From: Colletes latitarsis
Lineage: Eukaryota; Arthropoda; Insecta; Hymenoptera; Colletidae
Assembly (NCBI RefSeq): GCF_051014445.1
Contig: NC_135137.1
Span: forward strand, 25,607,501-25,671,500
DNA length: 64,000 nt
Reading direction: 5' to 3'
Part shown: one piece after another, positions 1 through 9,756 of the stretch
How positions within the stretch are numbered: the first letter of the stretch is position 1
Layout of the letters: each line of letters starts with the position of its first letter
Notes under the pieces: model-generated
What the model was told of the DNA's origin: nothing
Seen by the model: the letters and a program-made list of their open reading frames with translations, nothing else
The model's database searches: none
Made by a program: the position numbers and the translations under genes

Positions 1-48
1 GGGGATGTAAACACGTTGTGCCTTCTTCTCGTGGAAGAATGATATGTA
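1..48 (-). repeat. Partial MITE arm, same family as 29240-29418
   Basis: The first 48 bases match, with a few changes, the outer arm of the inverted-repeat element at 29240-29418; both contain GTAAACAC followed by CTTCTTCTCGTGGAAGAA or a close variant. Only one arm lies in the window, so the element is cut by the window start. Similarity is seen directly; the MITE label is inferred from the complete copy. Confidence 0.6.
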
Positions 49-568
49 GCAAAGGACGGAACATAACACGAGTCAGTGCTCGAATAGGGTTGGCTAAGAG
101 GTAGCCGAAAAATCGGTAACATTGCCGTAACAATGACCTACTTACCTCTCACAATTCAACCTAAAGTAATCCTAGTTTACACGAACGTAAACGGTACGGT
201 TCAGGCAAATACATCTTGTATTTATATTATTCATTTCGGCACGTAACGTTTCGGTTCCGGACACGGGAGTTCATCTCTCGGGACTTCACTCCGAACCAGT
301 CACCAATTCACAAACGAGTTTCTATGAAAAACTTATTGCAATATATTAAATTTGAGCTGAAAATCTTAAAATATAATAAATTTAACAATAAATTATTCAG
401 GAGTGAAAAAAGTAACAACATTACATATTTTCTAATCATTTTTTGTTTTCTCAAAATTGGAACTTTTAGCCTCAGTCTTCCCTAGATGTAGATAATTGTA
501 TAGATGATTCAAGTGAAAAACCAACAGAAATAGATGACACAGATGAATTTTAAAAACTTTGACTTATA
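49..568. other. Unassigned sequence
   Basis: I recognise no gene. A short stretch near 190-210 (ACGGTTCAGGCAAA) resembles the reverse complement of 3745-3775, so part of this is probably a repeat. The open frames here are short and resemble nothing I know. Confidence 0.3.
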
Positions 569-2268
569 CAGGGTGTTTGGCCACCCCTGGGAAAAATTTT
601 AATGAGGGATTCTAGAGGCCAAAATAAGACGAAAATCAAGAATACCAATTTGTTGATGGAGGCATCGTTAAAAAGTTATTAACAATTAAATTCAAAAATT
701 TCAAATCGTTTTGGAAAAATTATTTTCGGTTGCGGGAGTCAATTACAAGCATTTTTGGTCAACAGACATACCCCCGAAATCCTACTCAGTTTCGAGAAAA
801 AAATTCCTTACCGAAAATATAATTTCTGGCCAGAAATGTCTGCCCGAATTTTCATGCGAATCTTCAAAACGTCATAACTTCTGAACGAATTGGACGATTT
901 TAATGTTTAAAAAAGCAAACTACGCGTATTTTGGTGGAGAATATGTACAAATCGCAAAAATATTCGAAAAGTTGGTCCTTGACACCGCAAAATGAGAAAA
1001 ACCCCCTAAAAAAGGACCAATTTTCAAACAGCCATAACTCCTACAATTGTGAATATATTTCAATGAAACTTTTTTCTGAAGTAGAGCTCATGGGTACCTA
1101 CAAAAAAGTATTAGACAACTTTTCTGTTGAGCGTCAAACTAAATTACTAAAAATGAAAAAGGAATTTTTAAGAAAAATCGACAGGGGGTGCCCAAATTTT
1201 TCGGCGAAAAAAAAAATTTCAAATCGTTCTGGAAAAATTATTTTCGGTTGCGGGGCTCAATTACAATCATTTTTGGTGAATAGACATACCCCCGAAATCC
1301 TACGCACTTTCGAAAAAAAAATTCGAGTAAGTGCTGAAAGTTTTGAGTGATAAAAAAGACTTTCGAATCGTCTTGGAAAAATTATTTTTAGTTGCAGGGG
1401 TCAATTGCAAACATTTTTGGTCAATAGACATACCCCCGAAATCCTACTCAGTTTCGAGAAAAAAATTCCTTACCGAAAATATAATTTCTGGCCAGAAATG
1501 TCTGCCCGAATTTTCATGCGAATCTTCAAAACGTCATAACTTCTGAACGGATTGAACGATTTTAATGTTTAAAAAAGCAAACTACGTGTATTTTGGTGGA
1601 GAATATGTACAAATCGCAAAAATATTCGAAAAGTTGGTCCTTGACCCCGCAAAATGAGAAAATCCCCATAAAAATGGTCCAATTTTCAAACAGCCATAAC
1701 TCCTACAATAGTGAATGTATTTCAATGAAACTTTTTTCTGAGGTAGAGCCCATGGGTACCTACAAAAAAGTATTAGACAACTTTTCTGTGGGGTGTCAAA
1801 CAAAATTACTAAAAATCGAGAACGAATTTTTAAGAAAAATCGACAGGGGCAGGTGCTTAAATTTTTCGATGAAAAAAAAATTTTTAATTAATTCTGAAAA
1901 AATTATTTTCGGTTGCGGGGGTCAATTACAATCATTTTTGGTGAATAGACATACCCCTGAAATCCTACCCACTTTCTAGAAAAAAATTCGAGAATGTGTG
2001 AAATTTTTCGACGGAAAAAAAACATTTCAAATCGTTTTGGAAAAATTATTTTCGGTTGCGGGGCTCAATTACAATCATTTTTGGTGAATAGACATACCCC
2101 CGAAATCTTGCACATTTTCGAGAAAAAAATTCAGTACGGGCGGAACTTTAAACGTTAATAACTTTTTAATGAAGCCTCCATCAACAAATTGGTATTCTTG
2201 ATTTTCGTCTTATTTTGGTCTCTAGAATCCACCATTAAAATTTTTTCCAGGGATGGCCGAACACCCTG
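569..2268. mobile_element. Major MITE family, long copy with tandem interior (class II)
   Basis: It begins CAGGGTGTTTGGCCACCCCT and ends with the inverted form, and TA flanks both sides (567-568 and 2269-2270). The terminal inverted repeats are about 120 bp and include CTAGAGGCCAAAATAAGACG. The interior carries a unit starting TCAAATCGTTTTGGAAAAAT that recurs with an offset of 662 bp (about 700-1361 and 1362-2023), plus a third partial unit. A shorter block ending in TACCCCCGAAATCCTAC recurs five times. Open frames at 931-1350 and 1593-1979 come from the duplicated interior and differ mostly at amino-acid-changing sites, so I do not call genes. The TA duplication and CAGGG ends suggest Tc1/mariner-type mobilisation (inference); no transposase is inside. 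Confidence 0.9.
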
Positions 2269-2367
2269 TATATTGACAATAAAAAAACAATGTATAATAA
2301 ATAAACTATTTCTAATATTTTCTTGTTGTTGCTGTTCTTGTTATTTTACATTTTACATTATTTAATT

Positions 2368-2538
2368 ATTAACTCCATGGCTTCTGGATATAATTCTTTT
2401 ATTTTTTTATTGCGTGATTTTAAGCGTATATTTGAAATGTGTGCTCCTTTTGACCTCTGACACATACATTTCAAATATACGCTTAAAATCACGCAATAAA
2501 AACATAAAAGAATTATATCGAGAAGCCATGGAGTTAAT
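2368..2538. repeat. Near-perfect 76-bp-arm hairpin
   Basis: The left arm 2368-2443 (starts ATTAACTCCATGGCTTCT) is the reverse complement of the right arm 2461-2538 with about two mismatches and a small gap near the loop. The loop is about 17 bases (2444-2460). The outer flanks also pair loosely. No coding capacity is evident. The high arm identity contrasts with the decayed repeats around it. It could be a young foldback MITE or the source of a long hairpin RNA; the sequence alone does not decide. Confidence 0.9.
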
Positions 2539-2888
2539 AATGTATGTTATTTAACGTGGTTATAATGAATTTTAGGTTTGACTAAACCTTTGTTTGACAC
2601 GTGTAGTAATCACATCGACTTTATTACAAGGCCTACAATACGAAACAAAACAACAGTATGTATTTATATGTATTTCTACATTACATTGTAGGTGTCGCTT
2701 TGAAGAAAATAAGGTAGTTATCTTCTACATCGATTACGTTTACATTTATCCTCTTAACAATGTAAAATGTAAAATACACGCATTTCAATATTTGTAATAA
2801 TGCCTGCCCGAACTGGAGATGCTGTAAACGTTTAACAGTTGATTTGATACACTTTGTATTAAATTCTTATAAACTTTGTATTTAATTC
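2539..2888. other. Unassigned AT-rich spacer
   Basis: No gene or repeat recognised. It lies between the hairpin and the 3' end of a minus-strand Tc1 fossil, and its right part may be that element's 3' flank. Confidence 0.3.
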
Positions 2889-3389
2889 TTAAAGTCTTAC
2901 ATAAATTTTACCTTCAGATCCTAGACGATTGAATTTACTTTCAACGGTAAATACAACTTTGGACCATTACTTTTCTGTACAGTTGAGGTGATCTCTCGCA
3001 AATTGAAGCCTCGCACTCGATTCTTTTCAGATATCAATGGTTTGTGCTGTACCACTTTACCCATTAGATTAAATTCACATAAACGGCGTTGCACAGTTCG
3101 AACACCGATTTGATTAACCAGATGTAGCGATATTTCATTATGAATAACAACAACGGTCTTAAAATGGTCGGCCTCAGAAAGTCGATATATCGAACTATCT
3201 GTTTGTGTGTCGGTTTTACGGGATTTTGTTTTACGGGGAATATTTTCTGCAGTTTTTTGAAGATTAATATGTTGCATGGCTTTATGACAATGCGGCTAAT
3301 TATTGAGAAATATTTTGATACGTTAGTTCTTGCTTTTTAAGAAGCTGTACTTGACGTCGTTCTAGCGTTATAGTTTTACCCAAATTCAT
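2889..3389 (-). pseudogene. Tc1-like transposase, N-terminal half, broken
   Basis: Read on the minus strand from an ATG at 3389, the translation starts MNLGKTITLERRQVQLLKK and follows the bipartite helix-turn-helix DNA-binding region of Tc1 transposases. It continues through VRTVQRRLCEFNLMGKV and HKPLISEKNR into the start of the catalytic domain. At least one stop and two frameshifts interrupt it. In the frame that restores similarity the first catalytic motif reads FTVESKF, so the expected Asp (usual FTDESKF) is Val. It ends near 2889 after GSEGKIYVRL; the rest of the DDE domain is absent. Family assignment is from remembered motifs, and no terminal repeats were identified. It is certainly non-functional. 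Confidence 0.8.
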
Positions 3390-3813
3390 GATTAACGTTG
3401 CAAATCTAGTAGACGCTCTGTCTAATCACACGGACAAACTAGCAAAAACTGCTTCCGAGATTAACAAAATTCAAAACCAATGATTTAAGCATACATTGTA
3501 ATAGCGTTCGTAAGTATGTGTCCGCAACACTGTCGAAGAGTTAAGACAAAGTGTTATTCACCGTCTACAATAACAAAGCTATGTAAGAGATACAACAGAG
3601 AATAATAGTATCTACTTCAACATATAATACAAATAGAACGATTTAACTAACAATGCTTTTTATAACAAAATAACAACAATGAAAGTGTAATTATTAGCAT
3701 GTTCGTAAGTATATGCCCACCATTGTAAATACTAGTAGCTTGGCAGCTTAAAAGAATGTTTGCCTGAACCGAACCGTGTCGTAAACGGATAGTATAAATC
3801 GACCTTAACTCCG
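3390..3813. other. Unassigned, with a short direct repeat
   Basis: Two diverged direct repeats share GTTCGTAAGTAT, at about 3507 and 3702. Around 3745-3790 there is inverted similarity to 186-230. No gene is recognised; upstream BEL/Pao sequence could lie here in decayed form. Confidence 0.3.
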
Positions 3814-4200
3814 TTGAAAACGCAAGCACTTCAAAGATTAAAATTGTGTGCCGTTGCATTACTCATCAAAGTATTCATTACCGTGACACGATCAATCAAT
3901 ATCACATTCGAAGAGCTGGTCACGTGCTTGATGGAAGTAAAGGCTATCCTAAATTCACGCCCACTAATTCCATTGTCTCCCGACCCTAATGATCTCACTC
4001 CCTCGACGCCAGGTCACTTTTTGATAGGTGACTCACTAACGAGCACACCTGAGTGCGATTTTGCTGAGTCGAAAGCAGGTCAGCTGTCCTCGTCGCAGCA
4101 CATCCAACACATTAGGTAGCACTTCTGAAACAGTTAGTACAAGGAATACCCAAACGAAATCACGTCCAAGAAAAAATTGCATCGTGCAAGCAACATCGAA
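3814..4200 (+). pseudogene. BEL/Pao retrotransposon integrase C-terminal remnant
   Basis: The translation contains ITFEELVTCLMEVKAILNSR, then PLIPLSPDPNDLTPSTPGHF and LIGDSLTS, the strongly conserved C-terminal part of BEL/Pao integrase (family usually LTYEEF, LNSRPL, TPGHFLIG). Downstream in the same frame is HF-stop-NS-stop-YKEYPNEI, matching the usual HFW..W..EYL with stops where tryptophans are expected; an earlier stop at 4117-4119 is a third interruption. Integrase would insert the element cDNA into the genome. Only the last part of pol remains; gag, protease, RT and RNase H are missing. It runs directly into a polypurine tract and LTR, which confirms orientation. Confidence 0.88.
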
Positions 4201-4202
4201 AT

Positions 4203-4214
4203 AAAGGAGGGGGA
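4203..4214 (+). promoter_or_regulatory. Polypurine tract of the BEL/Pao element
   Basis: The purine run AAAGGAGGGGGA sits immediately before a TG that starts the LTR-like sequence at 4216. This is where plus-strand DNA synthesis is primed in LTR retrotransposons. Position after the integrase tail supports the call. Confidence 0.7.
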
Positions 4215-4215
4215 A

Positions 4216-4440
4216 TGTTGGTCTGAAAGAAGATAATACTTCCCCGCTTCTAACATAAATATGCGAGCGACGACAAAGATTTAACGGGTTAGGACACTTT
4301 GAACTTTTTATAAATACGAATTTTTGATGTTGCCTGAAATATTAGTTTGAAGTTTTAAAAATGAAGTGCAAAAAGTTTCAGTCTTTGAAATAAATTATTT
4401 TTGAAAGTATGAAACCTGGGGCCGATTCCGTATTTGCATG
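4216..4440 (+). repeat. 3' LTR of the BEL/Pao remnant, end not found
   Basis: It begins TGTTGGTCTGAAAGAAG right after the polypurine tract, as expected for a 3' LTR. I cannot locate the CA end; the right limit is a guess and the LTR may be truncated before the MITE at 4484. Confidence 0.5.
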
Positions 4441-4483
4441 CTGTGGCGTTACGACCCATGTAGGGTACATATGTAGGTAGATA

Positions 4484-4908
4484 GGTAGGGAAGACCGGGG
4501 CTAGAAGTTCCGATTTTGAGAAAACATAAAACCTGACTAGGAAATAATGTAGTTACTATTTTTAATTCTGACTAATTTATTGTTTAATTTATTCTATTTT
4601 TTAGGATTCAATATATTTTATTTTGATGAACAATATGATAATCTTTACACACACGCTTCGCATTTCAGACTGAGCTTGACCGATTGCGCGTCGCTCGCGA
4701 ATTGTCACGAGGCCCACCTCACTCTCTTATCTCATTACCGATCTTACTTTAAATCTCTAATTTACCGGCTCTAGATGACGCAACGGATTTTTGTTCTTAC
4801 AATTTTAAGATTTTTAGCTTAGATTTAACACACTGTAATAAATTTTTCAAAAAACTCGTTTCTTTGTGATTAGTCGAAGCGGAACTTGTTACCCCGCTCT
4901 CCCCTACC
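4484..4908. mobile_element. Small MITE family C, complete
   Basis: The terminal inverted repeats are about 29 bp: the left reads GGTAGGGAAGACCGGGGCTA and the reverse-complemented right reads GGTAGGGGAGAGCGGGGTAA. TA flanks both sides (4482-4483 and 4909-4910). A diverged copy lacking the right end lies at 44400-44595. Part of the interior (about 4600-4790, with TTGACCGATTGCGCGTCGC) is absent from that copy and may be an insertion. No transposase is encoded. The right TA is shared with the next element. Confidence 0.75.
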
Positions 4909-4973
4909 TACATCTGCGGACAAAAATAAGTAGACAGATAATAAAATATATAAAAATATAAAATCGTTATTTA

Positions 4974-6330
4974 GTATGACCACCCTTTGTTGTAATAATT
5001 GCTTTTAAAAATCGTGGAATGCAATTTATCAAATTTTCAATGTAATTTGTATGAATATTTGCAAGTGCTAATCGTAAATATTTAAAGCAATTGTTCTTGT
5101 TCTATTGTTTTTGCAATTGCATGTTTGAAGTCAGTATGCTCCATAAATTTTCGATTAGATTCAAATCCGGTCACTGTGCCAGTCATCCACTAATTTAATA
5201 TTGGAATCCTCAAAAATGTTTTTGCATTTCTTTTAACTGCGTGCCTCGAGCCATTGTTCTATTTTAAAATAAATTCTTCTTCGAGACCCATTGGGAAATG
5301 TACATTAAAGAAAAGAGGCGAAATGAAACCGAAATTATTATATGTATATTTTATGAAAACAGAAACTTTGGATTTGGCTGACGGGTTACAAAATGGTTAC
5401 AAATTTAATGCTCACCAGTTTAGCACTATATGCTCTCTCTCTCTCCCTCTCTTTTTCTCCTTCACCTTGCACACCGGGTCGTAGCTTAATTCGAAGAATA
5501 CAGTAGTCACTTATATTACTAATCCAAACCAAACAATGTTAATAATAAGAAAATAATAATAATAATAATAATTAATTTTAATAACAAGGTGTTTGACGGG
5601 TAGCCCAAGTCTTTCGCGAGTTAACCGATAAACTCTGCTTACAAAGCTAACCGGGACAGACCAGCACGCACCTCGCGATTTTACAACCGACTGCACCGCC
5701 CTAGTCTAATTTTTTGGTTCTTAACATATGTTGAGGTGCTAATTTGCTTTATGCATCTCTGTGTGCAGGTTTTTAAGAAAAAGAGAAATTCGATGACAAT
5801 GCTGACTCTAAGGAAGTGTCAAATGTTCGCGGTTAATGACCCGTTCGTCGGAACGTAACATCTCCATTCATGATGCTTCTTTTTTAATTGCTGCAATTTA
5901 AATTTGTTTTCATCGCTCTATATTATTTTTCTCTAGAATGATACCGGTATATTTATATATTTTTTAGCAAAAGCTAAATGTTTCCTTCAACCCCGTTTTC
6001 TGCAAACTTCGTCGTACTATTTTCAATAACGGACTTAATGTTAATATTTCAACAATATTTTGTGCTGAGATTCTTGGGTTTCGTCGACATTTACAAGTAA
6101 TTTGACGATTTTCTCTCGCGGTGATACAACATTTACATACCTACGCGGCCTCTTAAATTTTCAACAGTACTATGTAGTAAATATTTTTTATAAACTTTGT
6201 AAACCGCACTTTTGGAAAAAACTATACTTTTTTGCTACTATAGAGTAACTTAATTTATTTTGCCAGTTCGCTATAATGAAATTACGAATTTCATTTGAAA
6301 ATTCTTTTCTTATTGACATTCTTCTGTTTC
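4974..6330 (-). pseudogene. Tc1-like transposase pseudogene
   Basis: On the minus strand an N-terminal piece around 6060-6120 reads NPRISAQNIVEIL and VRRSLQKTGLKE, the second helix-turn-helix of Tc1 transposases. A C-terminal piece around 4974-5270 contains NNGSRHAVK, PDLNLIENLW and a tail ending GGHTKY. The second catalytic Asp (usual QDN) is Asn here, while the Glu of NLIENLW remains. The frame changes several times and the central region is replaced or scrambled. It would have cut and pasted DNA at TA sites. Assignment rests on remembered family motifs. Confidence 0.8.
5480..5705 (-). repeat. Possible SINE-like insertion with (AAT)n tail
   Basis: A GC-richer segment (reverse complement includes GGGCGGTGCAGTCGGTTGTA) ends in an AAT/ATT microsatellite at about 5550-5570, inside the transposase region of the surrounding Tc1 element. 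A short unit with a simple-sequence tail is typical of SINEs, but I cannot see a clear pol III B box, so this is tentative. Confidence 0.25.
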
Positions 6331-6685
6331 CTTACAAATAATCAGTTTTATGCAAAGCTTACACATCAACCAAATAGTTCATTTGGGACTACTGCGTAAG
6401 AGTGAAAAGGATACTTTGCGCTTGTTTACATTTTTCGCGTTGTACATAATAACATCTTGAACGAGTGTCCACTTATTTTTGTTCCTTGACAATTAACCTC
6501 GTTTTCGTTAAGAATACTTTATTTCAACAAAATGTAAATATTAATTTCAATTATTCGCTAAATAATCTATGTATCATATAGATATATAATATATAAAACT
6601 TAAGTGCATAATAGTTACAGTACTTTGATTAAATTTAATTCATACCTATTTTCCCTACCTGTCCACTTAATTTTGTCTGTAACTG

Positions 6686-7097
6686 TATAATAGATCGAGG
6701 ACTTTCATCGGAGATGATAGTGGTAAAACATACAAAACTATCGTTGATTCGCATCCGTACAGTAATCATATCTCTATTACAATGGAGAAATGTGTAGAAC
6801 ACGTACTAGAATGAATATAAACGTAATATGAAAAGGAAAATTAACTGCAAAATTAATCAACGCACTAAGGGTTAACTACTCTAAAGTATAAATGTACTAT
6901 CCATGAGAACCCGCAGCATGAAGATGTGGTAATATGGTTGTCATAGATTGTATGTGTTGAGAAGATATGAAAGTGAACATTACTTATATGAAAGAATGAA
7001 ATGAGAATGAAAAATAACGTGTGTCGTGGCCTACTATTCATGTTTGGAAGTAAGCGTGGCAAAATGTGCCTAGGTAATATGTGTATTATGGTTTATA
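6686..7097. other. Unassigned AT-rich spacer
   Basis: No gene, repeat or RNA recognised between the Tc1 element and the next MITE. Confidence 0.3.
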
Positions 7098-7500
7098 CAG
7101 TTATTCCACCACCCCTGAGAAAAATTTTAATGGGAGATCCTGGAGGCCAAAATAAGACGAACTAATTTGTTAATCGAGGCTTCGTTAAAAAGTTATTAAC
7201 GTTTAAATTTCCTCCTGTACATAGGCAATTTGAATACAGCTATGTGCGAACGATAGTGGTTCTCACTCAGCATGAGAAACTCTACTTAGTGACGTATCGA
7301 CAGCGTCACAGTTTTCTGAGTGAGAACCACTATCACGCGTACACAGCTGTTCGCAGATTGCCGTTCTACAGGCGGAACTTTATACGTTAATAACTTTTTA
7401 ACGAAGCCTCAATCAACAAATTGGTATTCTTGATTTTCGTTTTATTTTGGCCTCTAGAATCTCCCATTAAAATTTTTCCCAGGGATGGCCGAACACCCTG
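7098..7500. mobile_element. Major MITE family, class I (hairpin interior)
   Basis: It starts CAGTTATTCCACCACCCCTG and ends GGCCGAACACCCTG, flanked by TA on both sides. The TIRs are about 100 bp. The core is a second palindrome: GTGGTTCTCACTCAG is inverted as CTGAGTGAGAACCAC, flanked by arms with CAGCTATGTGCG and CACAGCTGTTCG. The whole element could fold as one long hairpin. The closest sibling is 40457-40873. Confidence 0.9.
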
Positions 7501-8092
7501 TATGTATGTAACGGTCAGTACGAATTCAGAAACGGGAGAGTACTGAAGTGAGTGACAGATAGAAAACGTAATCAAGTGAGAGTAAGAGAGATCCAAGAGA
7601 GAAACCAACTCGTGTATATTAGCGTGTTTTTAATTGTTCATAGTGATTGTGATCGTGTTTTCGTTGGGTAAATAAATTGTTTTATTGTTCCTTTTACTCA
7701 CAGAAGATTGTCCACCAGGACCGGAAAATTACTTTTTTATCAAGTAAAGATAGTAATAATGAACTGCAAAATTATAAACGTATACTAACATTGCATGCAA
7801 TTGTTGTATAAGTAATTACAGCGTGATAAATACCTATTAACACGTGTGATCGGTATGACTGCCCGCATAGAAGCGAGCGAGGTAGTAAGGCAATAAACCT
7901 TAAACGATATAGGTGTCACTAGGACAATGTCTATTAATATACAAACATGATAGATATCACTTAGTACTTAAATTTGTGTGTTCTAGCACATGCAAATATG
8001 TTGAAGGCAATCACCCTATTCATGAGGAACTGAGCAGCGATCACTTATTAGAACGTTGTGTTGGTGGATTTATCCAAAATTAAAACGATAAT
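7501..8092. other. Unassigned, partly LTR-like
   Basis: About 7520-7720 is purine-rich and then contains AATAAATTGTTTTATTG followed by CTCACAG, reminiscent of the R-U5 part of an LTR. No TG start with matching target duplication was found. The rest is featureless. Confidence 0.25.
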
Positions 8093-8385
8093 TTGCACAA
8101 TATGGTGTGTTGTTTAGTTCCAAAAATAATCGTTAAAACTGTAAAAATTGTTACTTATATTGCTGCCAGTATTTTTAACACAGATTTGTCTAGTGTACTA
8201 TTAATTAGGAGAATTATAAATATAACAATAGGGTCAACGGCTGCTGAACTATGTGACACTCTCGATGAAGGAAGGATACAAATAGTCAACAAATGAACGT
8301 TTAAAAGTTCTAAAGAAGGTTGGATCAAAGGTAATTACAAGAAGTTTGTATTGATGGATACACACAAATCCAAAAATAAAATATG
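8093..8385 (+). pseudogene. Mutator-like transposase C-terminal fragment, copy 1
   Basis: The frame opening at 8093 reads VPKIIVKTVKIVTYIAASIF, then NITIGSTAAELCDTLDEGRI, and ends at a stop after QIVNK; similarity to copy 2 resumes past the stop as FKSSKEGW. It pairs residue by residue with the fragment at 8404-8709. The pattern (PK, then a K-x-V-x-x-A-x-x-x-FN block, then ITIG, then D-x-x-RI) resembles, from memory, the C-terminal part of arthropod proteins carrying a Mutator-like transposase domain. The N-terminal catalytic domain is not present. The product name is the least certain part; the tandem pair is seen directly. Confidence 0.5.
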
Positions 8386-8403
8386 AATAATTTGATTTAG
8401 TGT

Positions 8404-8709
8404 TTGGCTCCAAAAAGATTATTTGGCGGCATTACAACGATAAAACTTGTTGCTTATAATGCCGCCAGCATTTTCAATAGATGCTATTCTGATATCTTAT
8501 CAATTATGCAGACTATGAATATAACTATAGGACTAATACCAGCTGCATTGTGCGACATATTCAACGAAGAAAAAATCAGACTAACTAATAAACGATTATT
8601 TAAGAAATTGAAAAAAGGTTGGATTATTTGTAAATCTCGTTTATCGATCTTGCAAGAGGCAGCAACTGAAGTTACGAGTCATATGAACGAAGCAGTCATT
8701 GGCAATTAG
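8404..8709 (+). pseudogene. Mutator-like transposase C-terminal fragment, copy 2
   Basis: A 101-codon open frame containing PKRLFGGITTIKLVAYNAAS, IFNRCYSDIL, MNITIGLIPAALCDIFNEE and KIRLTNKRL, then a Lys-rich stretch and a stop at 8709. It aligns throughout with copy 1 just upstream, so the two arose by tandem duplication or are remnants of two adjacent insertions. The ATG at 8404 is probably an internal Met because similarity extends to it without a natural start. Just past the stop is GGTAAGTTCAG, a good splice-donor match. The family name is by remembered motif pattern; an uncharacterised host-gene exon is a less likely alternative. Confidence 0.5.
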
Positions 8710-9075
8710 CGGTAAGTTCAGAAAAAAAATGATAAGGTAGAAAAATTGCTCTCAGAAACTTTAAATGCGTTTTATCCGAAACTATGTTTTCAGAAACGGT
8801 GTACACGATACCACGAGATTTAGTTTAGCAATTACTTCTAAATTTTGCAGGTGTATTTGTTACTATATTTATTAGGCACTGACGATCGATTTGTTTTTAC
8901 TTTTCATTTATTTCGCAAAGTATAGAAGGGTTAATAAATTTGTTATCAAAATCCGAAAGCTTGTTTCAAATAGCTGCCATTTAGATAATTTTTGCAAAAA
9001 TTGTAATGTTGGATCGTCAATGTTTAAAAAACATATTATAGTTTATGGAATTTTTTGAGTTTTTGTTGCACTTGA
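8690..9075 (+). repeat. 3' region of the Mutator-like repeat, shared with 10660-11310
   Basis: From GCAATTAGCGGTAAGTTC onward the sequence matches 10672-10870 and then 11205-11300 (shared pieces AAACTTTAAA, AACTATGTTTT, GATCGTCAATG). The two copies share a GTAAG donor-like site after the stop. This marks a dispersed repeat rather than unique DNA. Confidence 0.65.
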
Positions 9076-9756
9076 CTCTGTTTGGCCAGAATCGAGTAAG
9101 TATAAACGAATAAGTAATTTTTTAACGCATCACACCGCCATAACCTTTTAAATATCCACATTATCTGTGCAGAGTTAACAGATTAATCAATCAAAATAAA
9201 TTAGATTGAAGTTTCGAGCCAAAGCTTAGTCCCTTCAGAAAGATAACACTTGTTACTAAAAATTTCTTAAAACTCAATGGTTGTAAATATATAATAGTAG
9301 ATCAATAACAAATTAAATTTAACCAACAAAATGTTCATATCCTATAAACTATAAATATTAAAGTCTCTACAGGTATTATTATTTAGATTATAATAGAACT
9401 TCAATCACTCCGAATTTTAGAGAAGATAATATTGGTACCATACTACTTCCCATTGAAGTATGATATAACCTAATAATAATACGCAAGTAATTAAACCACA
9501 ACGTTTCAGCATTAAAGCACAGGGTGTACAAGCGCCGCTAATAACACCTCAAGATATGAGACAACGAATTATGGCAACGTGTGTCTCAATAAATACTGAG
9601 ATAATTAAATGCTTAACTCAGTCAACAATAATACATCTACAGCATTGTATAATATGTACTTAGATTGCGACTTTGAAATTTGGTCTTCTTATTTCAATTG
9701 TAACAACTACACACTGAAAAATGGAACTCCTATAGCACTACTCAACCAAGACTATA
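9076..9756. other. Unassigned AT-rich spacer
   Basis: No gene or RNA recognised; several short stop-rich frames only. Confidence 0.3.

Larger units (their letters stand above)
4911..6685 (-). mobile_element. Full-length but decayed Tc1-like transposon
   Basis: The left end reads CATCTGCGGACAAAAATAAG and the reverse-complemented right end reads CAGTTACAGACAAAATTAAG; both continue into TAGACAG or TGGACAG, and TA flanks both sides (4909-4910, 6686-6687). The 1775-bp length fits an autonomous Tc1 element. The gene lies on the minus strand between the ends. A subterminal repeat of the right end, GTCCACTTATTTTTGT, occurs near 6468. The middle (about 5330-5780) includes a CT run near 5434-5460 and an AAT microsatellite near 5550-5570, and may hold a later insertion. 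Confidence 0.8.

Noticed and set aside
931..1350. 139-codon open frame as a gene (also 1593-1979 and 46016-46288)
   Set aside because: It lies in a duplicated MITE interior, copies differ mainly by amino-acid changes, and there is no start context, splice signal or family match.
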